Assembly (NCBI RefSeq): GCF_000312445.1
Contig: NZ_HE997183.1
Location: 500,727 to 564,726, forward strand
Direction of reading: 5' to 3'
Length of the DNA: 64,000 nucleotides
Source of the DNA: Phocaeicola abscessus CCUG 55929
GTDB taxonomy: Bacteria; Bacteroidota; Bacteroidia; Bacteroidales; Bacteroidaceae
Shown one piece after another: positions 16,545-26,030 of the stretch. Position 1 is the first letter of the stretch. Each line of letters begins with the position of its first letter. The notes beneath the pieces were generated by a model. That model was not told the origin of the DNA. It searched no databases and worked only from the letters and a program-made list of their open reading frames with translations. A program made the translations under genes and the position numbers.

Positions 16545-16552
16545 TAAATTTG
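16545..16552 (+). promoter_or_regulatory. -7 element for the lipoprotein oxidoreductase gene
   Basis: TAAATTTG, 24 nt before the ATG at 16576. It forms a divergent pair with the element at 16420-16427. Confidence 0.5.
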
Positions 16553-16575
16553 TGCGAAATAATAACTCAACAGTC

Positions 16576-17976
16576 ATGAAAAATTTTATACTCATCGTCT
16601 TGTCCATCCTTACCATCACTTCCTGCACGCAGAAAAAACAAGCGCAACATACCCCGCCGACATTCACGGGCGCTGCAGGCGAAGTCAAACTCATCACGCT
16701 CGATCCGGGCCACTTCCATGCGGCTTTAATACAGAAAACCTCCTACAATCAGATCAGTAAAAACGTATATGTCTATTCTCCCGGCGGCGAAGACTTAAAA
16801 GAGCATCTGGCCAGAATCGATGCGTACAACGCCCGCCCCAACACTCCCACCGATTGGAACGAGATCGTCTACGTGGGGGCGGATTTCCTCGAAAAGATGC
16901 TGACCGAACAGAAAGGCAACGTCATGGTGACGTCGGGAAATAACCGATTGAAAACCGATTACATTGAGAAAACCTTAGAGACCGGCATCCATGTACTGGC
17001 CGACAAACCGATGGTTATCAACTTCGATAAGTTCGAAGAATTGAAAGCATGTTTCGAGATCGCCCAGCAAAAGGGAATATTACTTTACGATATTATGACC
17101 GAACGTTACGAAATCACGAATATCCTGCAACGCGAGCTCTCGCTCCTGCCCGACATTTACGGCCGTCAGGAGACGGGGACAGCAGAAGATCCCGCCATCG
17201 AAATGAAAAGCGTTCATCACTTTTATAAACTCGTCTCCGGCAAAGCGCTGACTCGCCCCGCCTGGTATTACGATACCGAACAGCAGGGAGAAGCGTTGGT
17301 CGACGTATCAACCCACTTGGTCGACCTCGTGCAATGGGAATGCTTCCCCGAAATCGCATTGGACTACAGGAAAGATATAAAGATGCTTTCGGCACGCCAC
17401 TGGCCAACGGTGATGAGCAAAGAACAGTTCAAAGCATCCACCGGTCTGGACAAATTCCCCGAATACTTACGGAAAGATATAAAAAACGACTCCCTGTACG
17501 AGTATCAGAACGGTGAGATCAATTACCAGCTGAAAGGTATCCATGCCAAATTGACCATCCTCTGGAATTTCGAAGCCCCTGCAGGTACGGGAGACGTTCA
17601 CTATTCCAGAATGAGCGGTTCGAAGGCCGACTTGGTCATTTTACAGGATAAAGCGCAACACTACAAGCCGGAACTTTATATTTATTCGGGCAAGGAGGCC
17701 GACGCCCCGAATTACGAAAAAGCACTGGAACGGAACTTCCAAGCACTTCAAAGCAAATATCCCGGCATAGAGCTGGAGAAGACCGACGATCCCAAGGGCT
17801 GGCACGTGCTGATTCCCGAGAGTTATCGCGTCGGACACGAAGCTCATTTCGGCCAGGTCACTCAAAATTTTCTCCGATATCTTGTCGACGGCAAACTGCC
17901 AGATTGGGAAGTACCGAATATGATTGCCAAGTATTTCGTCACCACTCAGGCGCTGAAAATGGCTAAAGGAGAGTAA
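16576..17976 (+). CDS. Gfo/Idh/MocA-family lipoprotein oxidoreductase
   Basis: A 466-residue predicted lipoprotein. The ATG at 16576 gives a signal peptide with lipobox ITSC. The mature part has a Rossmann-like N-terminal half including ETGIHVLADKPMVIN, the equivalent of the EKP motif of Gfo/Idh/MocA dehydrogenases with Asp for Glu, then VSTHLVDLVQWE in the C-terminal domain. Such envelope-anchored members often act on sugars during glycan breakdown. No glycan-degradation genes adjoin it. It converges with a second family member at 18303. Confidence 0.82.
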   Translation: MKNFILIVLSILTITSCTQKKQAQHTPPTFTGAAGEVKLITLDPGHFHAALIQKTSYNQISKNVYVYSPGGEDLKEHLARIDAYNARPNTPTDWNEIVYVGADFLEKMLTEQKGNVMVTSGNNRLKTDYIEKTLETGIHVLADKPMVINFDKFEELKACFEIAQQKGILLYDIMTERYEITNILQRELSLLPDIYGRQETGTAEDPAIEMKSVHHFYKLVSGKALTRPAWYYDTEQQGEALVDVSTHLVDLVQWECFPEIALDYRKDIKMLSARHWPTVMSKEQFKASTGLDKFPEYLRKDIKNDSLYEYQNGEINYQLKGIHAKLTILWNFEAPAGTGDVHYSRMSGSKADLVILQDKAQHYKPELYIYSGKEADAPNYEKALERNFQALQSKYPGIELEKTDDPKGWHVLIPESYRVGHEAHFGQVTQNFLRYLVDGKLPDWEVPNMIAKYFVTTQALKMAKGE

Positions 17977-18302
17977 GCCTCGTCAGAACTCGATTTCCGA
18001 TAAGCGGTCAACTTATTATTTATCGACCGATTTCGTTATCCACATCGAGACACTGCTTGCGACCATCGACTACTTGACCGCTGCACGGATTTCGGAAAAG
18101 CTGACCTTTCCCAATCCTTCCTTCTTTACCCTCGTTTCTTCAAGAAACAAGCGTGGATCATATCCAAACAGTCCAGAAGTCTTGAAAGGCTTGCCTAAGC
18201 GCCCGTGTTCAGGTAGGCCTTTCCAACCTGGAAGGCCAGACGCCTCCTCCCACGCAGCTATGTCTTGCGTAAATTCTTTCTTGTGGCCTGTCTCCCGGTG
18301 GC
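17977..18302. other. gene-poor spacer with hairpin
   Basis: A 326-bp stretch between two converging oxidoreductase genes. It holds a near-perfect hairpin at 18216-18237 (GGCCTTTCCA with TGGAAGGCC). An open frame of 85 codons on the minus strand (18070-18327) starts inside the next gene and has no recognisable domain, so I do not call it. Confidence 0.5.
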
Positions 18303-19718
18303 TTACATCTGATAGAATTGCTCCCACCCCTTGCGCGGCGGTACACCTACCAGCATGGCATTGGCAAATGCATTGTTCGTAAACTGTTTCGTACGCGGGT
18401 CAAAGAATAATTGCGTATTCAGCCGCTGAGCGATGACTCCCAAACAGAAAACTTCGCACAGCTCGCCACAGATTTCGAACGGAGAACGTGCCTTTTCGAT
18501 CCCCTGACAAGCCAATAAGAAATTTTCAAAATGATTCGACGGGCTCTTCGGCACTTCCGGCAACTTGGGAGCCATTTCCTTCGCCTTCGCTTCCGGTATG
18601 ATCCGTAACGTACTTCCATGGCTTCCTCCCTTGAAAGTCAGCTCCCTCGAATAGATGATCTTTCCCGGATTCAACCGCATTCGAGGAGTATTTCCCTGGT
18701 TGGTGGAAGGCACGTCGGCATTGAATTCGGATACTCCGTATCCTTCGGGTAAGGGAGGAAGATTATCCAAACCGTCATACCATACAACATCTACCGGCGG
18801 CATATCCTTACGCGCCCCGAAACGGAAGAGAATCGTGGAAGAGAACGGATAGAAGTAATCATTATGCCCTTTGCCGTATTTCAAGGTTATTTCATAGGGC
18901 AAACCCAGTTCGAGGAACTCGTGTACGGTATCGAGCAGATGAGCGCCCCAGTCTCCCAAAGCTCCCATGCCGAAATCGTACCAACACCGCCAATTGCCCT
19001 GATGAAATTTTTCACTGTAATCGTGGTAAGCCGTCGCCCCCAACCAGGTATCCCAATCCATTGTAGCGGGCATCGGGTCTGCTTCCGGGAAACGGTAAAT
19101 ATTCGCATCGTAGTTATGCCAACGCCGTGCATTATTCATGTGGGCTGCTACAGCCGTCACATCTTTGATAATACCTGCATCCAGCCAGGCTTTAAACTGG
19201 AAATAATTCGCTTCCGAATGCCCTTGATTACCTACCTGCGTGACCAGATTCGGGTGCTTTCTGGCAGCCTGAATCATCAATTCGCCCTCATGGAAGGTGC
19301 GACACATGGGTTTCTCGATATAAATATGCTTCCCTTCGGAAAGGGCCAACATCGCAATCGGAAAATGGAAATGATCGGGTACGGCGGCGGCTACGGCTTC
19401 GAATTCATTTCCGCATTGATCAAACATCTCTCGAAAATCCCGGAATCGTTTTGCTTTCGGATACCTGTCCATCACCTTCTGCGTCTGCTTGTTTCCCATA
19501 TCGACATCGCAAAGGGCTACCACTTCCACCATTTCGGTTTTAGCAAAATCGTCGACAATCTGTTCTCCCCGATTACCGATGCCCACATAAGCCATCTTAA
19601 CTTTACCGGCTTTGTGAGTTTGTTTTGTCGCTTGCGCATGCACGAATTCACCGGGCGTCAATGTTAACCCGGCTGAGGCTACCGCCATCGATTTCAAAAA
19701 ATTCCGTCTCGTAATCAT
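18303..19718 (-). CDS. Tat-exported Gfo/Idh/MocA oxidoreductase
   Basis: A 471-residue NAD(P)-dependent oxidoreductase. The ATG at 19718 gives an N-terminus with a twin-arginine signal (TRRNFLKSMAVASAG), meaning it is folded with cofactor before export. Motifs are MAYVGIGNRGEQI (nucleotide-binding loop), GKHIYIEKPMCRTFHEGE (EKP motif) and a C-terminal GGSHGSTLRIIPEAK region typical of the large Bacteroidetes/Planctomycetes members. Likely a periplasmic sugar oxidoreductase with unknown substrate. A -7 element at 19827-19834 implies a leader of about 100 nt. Confidence 0.88.
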   Translation of the reverse strand: MITRRNFLKSMAVASAGLTLTPGEFVHAQATKQTHKAGKVKMAYVGIGNRGEQIVDDFAKTEMVEVVALCDVDMGNKQTQKVMDRYPKAKRFRDFREMFDQCGNEFEAVAAAVPDHFHFPIAMLALSEGKHIYIEKPMCRTFHEGELMIQAARKHPNLVTQVGNQGHSEANYFQFKAWLDAGIIKDVTAVAAHMNNARRWHNYDANIYRFPEADPMPATMDWDTWLGATAYHDYSEKFHQGNWRCWYDFGMGALGDWGAHLLDTVHEFLELGLPYEITLKYGKGHNDYFYPFSSTILFRFGARKDMPPVDVVWYDGLDNLPPLPEGYGVSEFNADVPSTNQGNTPRMRLNPGKIIYSRELTFKGGSHGSTLRIIPEAKAKEMAPKLPEVPKSPSNHFENFLLACQGIEKARSPFEICGELCEVFCLGVIAQRLNTQLFFDPRTKQFTNNAFANAMLVGVPPRKGWEQFYQM

Positions 19719-19826
19719 AAGTTTTTCAATGATATATTGGTTAATAGAATAAATTCTTTGCGCATCGGCCCTGTGCTCTATATGCGTGAATATGTCACCG
19801 CTGTTTTCTGTCACTCCTCCCATCGG

Positions 19827-19834
19827 CAAAGATA
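19827..19834 (-). promoter_or_regulatory. -7 element for Tat-exported oxidoreductase gene
   Basis: Minus-strand TATCTTTG, about 108 nt before the chosen start. The rest of the AT-rich spacer 19835-20117 shows nothing further that I can name. Confidence 0.45.
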
Positions 19835-20117
19835 ATAATTCTCGAAAATAAGAAGAAATCGAAGTAGAAAATAATCCGCACGCATATTCGACTATCCACT
19901 GCGATACGTACTTCCATTCCCGTAGTAAATTTGGTCACGTAAACGATGTGTCAAGAACGAGTTATCGACAATTCGTCGAAATCGTTGAATAAAACTTTAA
20001 CAACAAAGAAAACCGTTCTCCATTAAAAATACACTTCAACGAATCGACTACGTTCATATGAAATATAAAAAAAGATAAATTCCTTCCTCTTTTAATCGGT
20101 TAATGTCATGTAATCGT

Positions 20118-20125
20118 TATATTTG
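20118..20125 (+). promoter_or_regulatory. -7 element for Crp/Fnr regulator gene
   Basis: TATATTTG, 35 nt before the ATG at 20161. No clear -33 element. Confidence 0.5.
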
Positions 20126-20160
20126 CATGTTAAATTATTAACTTAAAGAGTAAATTATTG

Positions 20161-20838
20161 ATGGAATCTTCGATGTACGATACGTTGCTTCAACTTCCGC
20201 TCTTTCAAGGATTAGGCAAGGCAGACTTGACAAATATTTTGAGTAAGGTCAAACTTTCCTTTCATAAATACAGTCCGGGAGAAACCATAGTGAAACAAGG
20301 CGACAAGTGTGAACAACTGATATTCTTCCTGAACGGACAGCTGGTGGCCGAAACGGAACATTCGGAAGCCAATTACACCTTTTCAGAAGTATTTAAAAAG
20401 CCGATGGTTATCGAACCGTACTCGCTCTTTGGACTTCATCCCAATTATCATGCTACCTACAAAGCCCGTACGGAAGTCCAGCTGTTGGCCATTCGGAAAA
20501 CCTATATGCTGGCCGAACTGAATCTCTATGAGATCTTCCGCATCAACTACCTGAATATCGTCAGCAATCAAGTGCAAGTGGAACATGAGAAGTTGCGCAA
20601 AGTCTATACGACCGGCGTCCGAAAAAAGATCATCAATTTTTTTAATCTTCAGGCCCTGAAGCCGGAAGGTGAAAAATCCGTCCGCATTAAGATGGAGGAC
20701 TTGGCGGCAATTATCGACGAGACCCGCATCAACGTATCGAGAGAATTAAACGAGATGCAAGCCAACGGATGGATCGTATTAAAGAGGAAATCGATCTCTA
20801 TTCCGGCATTGGAAAAACTGGCGACCTCCACCGATTGA
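20161..20838 (+). CDS. Crp/Fnr-family transcriptional regulator
   Basis: A 225-residue regulator with an N-terminal cyclic-nucleotide-binding-like beta roll (about 15-125; YSPGETIVKQGDKCEQLIFF is the characteristic loop) and a C-terminal winged helix-turn-helix (MEDLAAIIDETRINVSRELN). No N-terminal Cys cluster is present, so it is not an iron-sulfur FNR. The effector is unknown. It is the first gene of a plus-strand run that continues with the M3 peptidase 28 nt later, but the downstream genes are housekeeping, so its regulon is probably elsewhere. Confidence 0.88.
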   Translation: MESSMYDTLLQLPLFQGLGKADLTNILSKVKLSFHKYSPGETIVKQGDKCEQLIFFLNGQLVAETEHSEANYTFSEVFKKPMVIEPYSLFGLHPNYHATYKARTEVQLLAIRKTYMLAELNLYEIFRINYLNIVSNQVQVEHEKLRKVYTTGVRKKIINFFNLQALKPEGEKSVRIKMEDLAAIIDETRINVSRELNEMQANGWIVLKRKSISIPALEKLATSTD

Positions 20839-20866
20839 CAAACCGCCCCGATTAACATCACCGAGC

Positions 20867-22906
20867 ATGAACGAACCGAATCCTTTTTTAACACCCTATG
20901 ATACCCCGCACGAGACCATTCCCTTTCAACGGATAAAGACGGCACATTACGAGCCGGCGATGGAAGAAGGGATGAAACGACAGATTGCAGAGGTCGAGGC
21001 GATTATTCATAACCCGGAAGAACCGAGTTTTTCAAATACCATTGAAGCGTTGGAATGCTCAGGCCGACTGCTCGACCATGTCACAACCGTTTTCGGTAAC
21101 CTGATGAATGCCGACACCAATGACGAACTCGAGGCTATCGCCGAAAAGATGACGCCCAAACTCACCGAGCACAGCAACAACATCACGTTGAATAAAGCGT
21201 TGTTCAACCGAATCAAAAAAGTATACGAACAGCGGAATAACCTGCAACTCGATGCAGAACAGCAAATGTTGTTAGAAAAAACCTACGACGGTTTCATCCG
21301 CAGCGGAGCCAACTTGTCGGACGAAGACAAACAGACCTTCCGCAAACTGCATACGCAGTTGAGCATGCTTACCTTGAAATTCTCTCAGAACTTATTGAAA
21401 GAGACGCATCGCTATGAATTGCCCGTCACTCTCGAACAATTGGAAGGCGTTCCGGAAAACATCGTCGAGAGCTACGCCCAAAATGCCAAAGAACGAGGGA
21501 AAGAAGGATATATCGTCACACTCGATGCCCCCAGCTACGGTCCGTTTATGAAATATGACAAAGACCGCACCTTACGAAAAGAACTTTATATGGCTTTCAG
21601 CACGCAATGTACGCATGATAACGCATATAACAACATCGAAACAGTCAGGCAACTGATCAATTTGCGCCTCGCATTGGCGCAATTGTTAGGCTTTCCGACA
21701 TTTGCGGACTACGTACTGAAGAAACGGATGGCAGAGACCAAAGAGCATGTATACCGATTGTTCGGTCAGCTGCTTGAAGCCTACACGCCCACCGCCAAGC
21801 GAGAAGTCGCTCACGTAGCATCCGTGGCCAAAGAAGCGGAGGGAACCGACTTCCGCCTCATGCCCTGGGACTGGACATTTTATTCCAACCTGTTAAAAGA
21901 CAGGAAATACAGCCTGAACGACGAGCTGCTTCGTCCTTATTTCGAATTGAGTCGGGTAAAGCAAGGAGTGTTTAATTTGGCTACCCGCCTGTACGGCATT
22001 ACCTTCGAAGAGAATAAAAGTATTCCCGTATATCATCCGGAAGTGAGAGCTTATGAAGTCTACGATAAAGACGGCAAGTTCTTAGCTGTACTGTATACAG
22101 ACTTCCATCCCCGCAAAGGGAAACATGCCGGCGCTTGGATGACCAGTTATAAAGGCCAATGGAAAGAACGAGGAGAAGACAGTCGCCCCCACGTCTCGTT
22201 GACCATGAACTTTACCAAACCGCAAGCGGATACCCCCGCCTTATTGACTTTCGCCGAAGTAGAAACTTTTTTGCACGAGTTCGGGCATTCCTTGCACGAA
22301 ATATTTGCCGATACCACCTACCAAAGCCTGAGCGGAACCAATGTTTATTGGGATTTCGTGGAACTTCCTTCCCAATTTATGGAAAACTTCGCCTATGAAA
22401 AGGAATTCCTCAACACTTTCGCCCGCCATTATAAAACAGGCGAACCGATTCCGGAGGAGTACATCCAGAAAATCAAGGATACGGCCAACTTCAACATTGC
22501 CTATGCGTGCCTTCGCCAAGTAGGCTTCGGCCTGCTGGATATGGCCTGGTATACCCGTACCGTTCCTTTCGATGGAGATATCATGGCGTATGAAAAAGAA
22601 GCCTGGGAACAGGCTCAGCTGCTACCCAACGTCGACGGGACATGCATGTCCGTACAATTCTCCCATATCATGGCGGGAGGCTATGCCGCCGGATACTATA
22701 GCTATAAATGGGCTGAGGTATTGGACGCCGACGCCTTCTCCCTATTCAAAGAAAAAGGGATATTCAATCCGGAAGCGGCCGCCTCTTTCCGCGAGCATAT
22801 ACTTTCGAAAGGCGGAACGGAACCGCCGATGGAATTGTACAAGCGATTCCGAGGACAGGCTCCTTCCATCAAAGCCTTATTAAAACGTAACGGAATCATT
22901 CGATAA
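20867..22906 (+). CDS. M3-family metallopeptidase (oligopeptidase / dipeptidyl carboxypeptidase)
   Basis: A 679-residue cytosolic zinc peptidase. The active-site helix is TFLHEFGHSLHE (HEFGH) near residues 465-475, with the downstream Glu in the WDFVELPSQFMENFAYE block. The length and the N-terminal NPFLTPYDTPHETIPF match the Dcp/oligopeptidase A group. No signal peptide is present. It processes short peptides and belongs to the peptide-catabolic equipment seen across the window (pepT, S37 peptidase). Confidence 0.93.
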   Translation: MNEPNPFLTPYDTPHETIPFQRIKTAHYEPAMEEGMKRQIAEVEAIIHNPEEPSFSNTIEALECSGRLLDHVTTVFGNLMNADTNDELEAIAEKMTPKLTEHSNNITLNKALFNRIKKVYEQRNNLQLDAEQQMLLEKTYDGFIRSGANLSDEDKQTFRKLHTQLSMLTLKFSQNLLKETHRYELPVTLEQLEGVPENIVESYAQNAKERGKEGYIVTLDAPSYGPFMKYDKDRTLRKELYMAFSTQCTHDNAYNNIETVRQLINLRLALAQLLGFPTFADYVLKKRMAETKEHVYRLFGQLLEAYTPTAKREVAHVASVAKEAEGTDFRLMPWDWTFYSNLLKDRKYSLNDELLRPYFELSRVKQGVFNLATRLYGITFEENKSIPVYHPEVRAYEVYDKDGKFLAVLYTDFHPRKGKHAGAWMTSYKGQWKERGEDSRPHVSLTMNFTKPQADTPALLTFAEVETFLHEFGHSLHEIFADTTYQSLSGTNVYWDFVELPSQFMENFAYEKEFLNTFARHYKTGEPIPEEYIQKIKDTANFNIAYACLRQVGFGLLDMAWYTRTVPFDGDIMAYEKEAWEQAQLLPNVDGTCMSVQFSHIMAGGYAAGYYSYKWAEVLDADAFSLFKEKGIFNPEAAASFREHILSKGGTEPPMELYKRFRGQAPSIKALLKRNGIIR

Positions 22907-22919
22907 TCCACCAGACACC

Positions 22920-23384
22920 ATGACGAAGATAAAACAAATATTTTTATTACTTTCAACGTTTCTCTTTATAAGCGGATGCAGCAGTAAAGATGATATAGAT
23001 GAAATTTTCGTTTCGGGCAAGTGGACTGTCGTCAATTATTTCACTACCACCAACTGGAAGGATACCAAGAACTCGAAACCTCAGTATACGACAGTAGCCG
23101 ATGTAACCGACCTGAAAAAGTTAACGATTACCTTCAACAATAACGGCACCTTCATCGGCTCGCTTACAAACGGCGAAACAGTCACAGGGACATGGCAAGC
23201 CGACGGAAAGCACCATACCGTGCTCTTTCCGATGAACGACATTCAAACCAACGGCATGTTGAATGCAAAGGACGTGGAATTTGTAACGCTCTTGAAAGAG
23301 GCTAAATTTTATCAAGGCGATGCAAGCAATCTTTTATTCGGCATAGAGACCAAAACATTTTATGTTCAACTCACACATTATTAA
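22920..23384 (+). CDS. DUF4847-like lipoprotein
   Basis: A 154-residue predicted lipoprotein with signal peptide ending in lipobox ISGC at residue 20. The mature part has a lipocalin-like beta pattern (SGKWTVVNYF, LTITFNNNGTFIGSL, VTGTWQADGKHHTV). Function is unknown. It lies 13 nt after the M3 peptidase and 3 nt before the dCMP deaminase gene, so it is cotranscribed with unrelated genes. Confidence 0.75.
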   Translation: MTKIKQIFLLLSTFLFISGCSSKDDIDEIFVSGKWTVVNYFTTTNWKDTKNSKPQYTTVADVTDLKKLTITFNNNGTFIGSLTNGETVTGTWQADGKHHTVLFPMNDIQTNGMLNAKDVEFVTLLKEAKFYQGDASNLLFGIETKTFYVQLTHY

Positions 23385-23387
23385 AAG

Positions 23388-23840
23388 ATGGATGTAGCGG
23401 AAGAAAAACAATTCGTACTGGATAAGCGATACCTCCGAATGGCGGAGATCTGGTCGGAGAACTCCTATTGTCGACGGCGGAAAGTCGGCGCGTTGATCGT
23501 CAAGAACAAAATGATCATTTCCGACGGTTACAACGGTACGCCATCCGGGTTCGAAAACATTTGCGAGGATGAAAACAACGTGACGAAACCCTACGTCCTG
23601 CATGCCGAAGCCAATGCCATTACGAAAATCGCCCGTTCAAGCAACGGCAGCGACGGAGCAACCATGTACATTACCGATTCCCCCTGCATAGAATGTGCCA
23701 AGCTAATCATACAGTCGGGCATCAAACGAGTGGTCTTCTGCAAGAAATACCGGTTGGACGAGGGGGCGAACCTTTTAAAACGGGCGAACATCGAAGTCGT
23801 CTACATCGATTATGAGGAAGTAATTAAAGAAAGCAAATAG
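23388..23840 (+). CDS. dCMP deaminase
   Basis: A 150-residue zinc deoxycytidylate deaminase (dCMP to dUMP), supplying thymidylate synthesis. Zinc and catalytic motifs HAEANAI and PCIECAKLI are both intact, and the N-terminal SYCRRRKVGALIVKN and GYNGTPSGFENICED are the usual substrate-site blocks. The length is typical. It overlaps nothing and is followed 2 nt later by the S41 peptidase. Confidence 0.93.
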   Translation: MDVAEEKQFVLDKRYLRMAEIWSENSYCRRRKVGALIVKNKMIISDGYNGTPSGFENICEDENNVTKPYVLHAEANAITKIARSSNGSDGATMYITDSPCIECAKLIIQSGIKRVVFCKKYRLDEGANLLKRANIEVVYIDYEEVIKESK

Positions 23841-23842
23841 AT

Positions 23843-25486
23843 ATGGACAACAAGAAGAAATCACATTTCATCCCTATTATAACAGCAGTATGTATGGTGC
23901 TGGGAATCCTTATCGGGACATTTTATGCCCATCATTTTTCCGGTAACCGATTGGGAATTATAAACACCTCGTCCAATAAATTGAATGCATTGCTGCGCAT
24001 CATCGAAGATCAATACGTGGACACAGTCAAGATGGCCGACCTGGTGGAAAGCGCCATGCCTCAGATATTGGGAGAATTGGATCCCCACTCGGCCTATATT
24101 CCCGCAAAAGATCTGAAAGCGGTCAACGACGATTTGGCCGGCAGCTTTAGCGGCATCGGCGTACAATTCACCATCAACAACGATACCATCCATGTAAACA
24201 ATGTGATTCACGGAGGGCCCTCCGAAAAAGTTGGTATTCTGGCAGGCGACCGCATCATTTCCGTCAACGATACCGCTTTCGTAGGGAAAGAAATAACGAA
24301 CAACTCCGTGCAACGCAAATTGAAGGGACCGAAAGGCAGTTCCGTCAAATTAGGCATCTATCGCCTGGGAGAAAAGGAGATTCTTCCCTTTACAGTCGTC
24401 CGCGGCGACATTCCTGTCAAAAGCATCGACGCCTGTTACCTGATTAACGATAAATACGGCTACATTAAAATTGAGAAGTTCGGAGAAAACACCTACGGAG
24501 AATTGTTGTTCGCCCTCGCCCAACTGAATAAGAAAGACTGCCAGGGCCTGATCATCGATTTGCGCGACAATACCGGCGGCTTCATGGGGCCAGCCATCCA
24601 GATGATCAACGAATTTTTGCCCAAAGAGCGCTTGATTGTTTATACCGAGGGTCGCAAATCGCCCAGAAAGAATTACTATTCGAACGGGACGGGAAGTAAT
24701 CAGGAGATGCCGCTAGTCGTCCTGATCAACGAAAGCTCCGCCTCTTCGAGTGAAATCTTCTCCGGAGCCATTCAGGACAACGACCGCGGTACCATTGTCG
24801 GTCGCCGTTCCTTCGGTAAAGGTTTGGTGCAGCAACCGATCGAATTCAGCGATGGCTCCGCCATCCGATTAACCATCGCACGCTATTACACCCCGTCGGG
24901 CAGATGCATTCAAAAGCCCTATAACAAAGGGAACGACGAGGAATATGAAATGGACATCATGAATCGGTTCGAACACGGTGAGTTTTTCTCGCAAGACAGC
25001 ATCAAGCAGGATGAAAGCAAGGTTTATCACACCGCAATCGGCCGACCTGTTTACGGCGGTGGCGGTATCATGCCCGACTATTTCATCCCGGTGGATACGA
25101 CGGGTATGACTTCCTATTTCCAAATGGCTCGAAACCGACGCCTGATCATTCAATTCAGCTTCAATTACACTGATAAACACCGCCCGGCATTACAGCAATA
25201 CAAAGATTGGCCTTCCCTGCTGCAGCATCTGAAATCGCAAAACCTGCTCGAACAATTCGCCCGATTTGCAGAAGAGAAAGGGTTGAAACGGCGCAACATC
25301 CTGATGTACAAAAGCAAGGAGCTGTTCCAGCTGAATCTCTACGGCAATATCATCTATAACATGATAGATATGGAGGCTTATATCGAATACCTGAACCAAT
25401 CCGATACTGCGGTGAAGAAAGCTGTCGAAATTCTGGAGAGGAAGGAAGCTTTCCCCAAAGCATCGGATGGAATATCTTTCAATTGA
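23843..25486 (+). CDS. S41-family C-terminal processing peptidase
   Basis: A 547-residue periplasmic protease with an N-terminal membrane anchor (residues 10-28), a PDZ domain (about 85-175; GGPSEKVGILAGDRIISV) and the S41 catalytic core. The nucleophile Ser is in NESSASSSEIFSGA and the general-base Lys in GRRSFGKGLVQQP. A long C-terminal extension (about 400-547) is typical of the Bacteroidota members. It trims or degrades periplasmic proteins with exposed C-termini. Last gene of the operon; the repeat region at 25518-25650 follows. Confidence 0.92.
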   Translation: MDNKKKSHFIPIITAVCMVLGILIGTFYAHHFSGNRLGIINTSSNKLNALLRIIEDQYVDTVKMADLVESAMPQILGELDPHSAYIPAKDLKAVNDDLAGSFSGIGVQFTINNDTIHVNNVIHGGPSEKVGILAGDRIISVNDTAFVGKEITNNSVQRKLKGPKGSSVKLGIYRLGEKEILPFTVVRGDIPVKSIDACYLINDKYGYIKIEKFGENTYGELLFALAQLNKKDCQGLIIDLRDNTGGFMGPAIQMINEFLPKERLIVYTEGRKSPRKNYYSNGTGSNQEMPLVVLINESSASSSEIFSGAIQDNDRGTIVGRRSFGKGLVQQPIEFSDGSAIRLTIARYYTPSGRCIQKPYNKGNDEEYEMDIMNRFEHGEFFSQDSIKQDESKVYHTAIGRPVYGGGGIMPDYFIPVDTTGMTSYFQMARNRRLIIQFSFNYTDKHRPALQQYKDWPSLLQHLKSQNLLEQFARFAEEKGLKRRNILMYKSKELFQLNLYGNIIYNMIDMEAYIEYLNQSDTAVKKAVEILERKEAFPKASDGISFN

Positions 25487-25517
25487 CGTCCAATAACCTA
25501 ACCGTTTACGTCCCCCC

Positions 25518-25650
25518 ACCTATCCGGTGAGGTTCGGAATAGAACCGGCACGGTTGTTTATACCTCCGTTGAGGTCTTTTATCCCGCCGGATACGTCGAC
25601 CAACCTATCCGATGAGGTTCGGAATCCCAACGTTGAGGTCTTTTATCCCG
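25518..25650. repeat. degenerate interspersed repeat between converging genes
   Basis: Two motifs recur: ACCTATCCGGTGAGGTTCGG (about 25519, and again with one change near 25603) and CGTTGAGGTCTTTTATCCCG (25567 and 25631). They lie in the 247-bp gap between the S41 gene and the DUF721 gene, and are unlike the arrays at 4891, 15358 and 32801. Confidence 0.7.
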
Positions 25651-25733
25651 TCGTTGACGTTCAGAACGTCATTTTTTAGGTTACCTGACGTCAACGGATC
25701 GATCTCGGACGTCGATGGCAGTCGATTCGACGG

Positions 25734-26030
25734 TCAATGAAAAACGATATCTACGATTACCTGCGAGCCGACCCGCTCGTTCAGATTCTTCACCAGCAAT
25801 TCCCGGGCCATCATCAATTCCTGCCTGAGGGGAGCGGAGGTCACATGCACATGCAAGGTTTGATTTTTGATAAACAATCGATCCGTCTCCGTATATTTAG
25901 CGACGATCGGCCCCACCACCTCACTCCACGAACGAATGAGTCTGTATTCGTTCAATGGCGCTTCCAATCCTTGCATCCGCAAGAATTTCATCACCAGATC
26001 CCCGATATTCCGAACCTTATTCCTTTCCAC
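25734..26030 (-). CDS. DUF721 (DciA-like) protein
   Basis: A 98-residue protein of the DUF721 family, some of whose members (DciA) load the replicative helicase. Conserved elements are the N-terminal IGDLVMKFL, the WSEVVGPIVAKYTE core and LHVHVTSAPLRQELMM. It starts inside the end of recF (14-nt overlap), an arrangement found in many Bacteroidota, supporting a replication or repair link. Function here is inferred. Confidence 0.85.
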   Translation of the reverse strand: MERNKVRNIGDLVMKFLRMQGLEAPLNEYRLIRSWSEVVGPIVAKYTETDRLFIKNQTLHVHVTSAPLRQELMMARELLVKNLNERVGSQVIVDIVFH

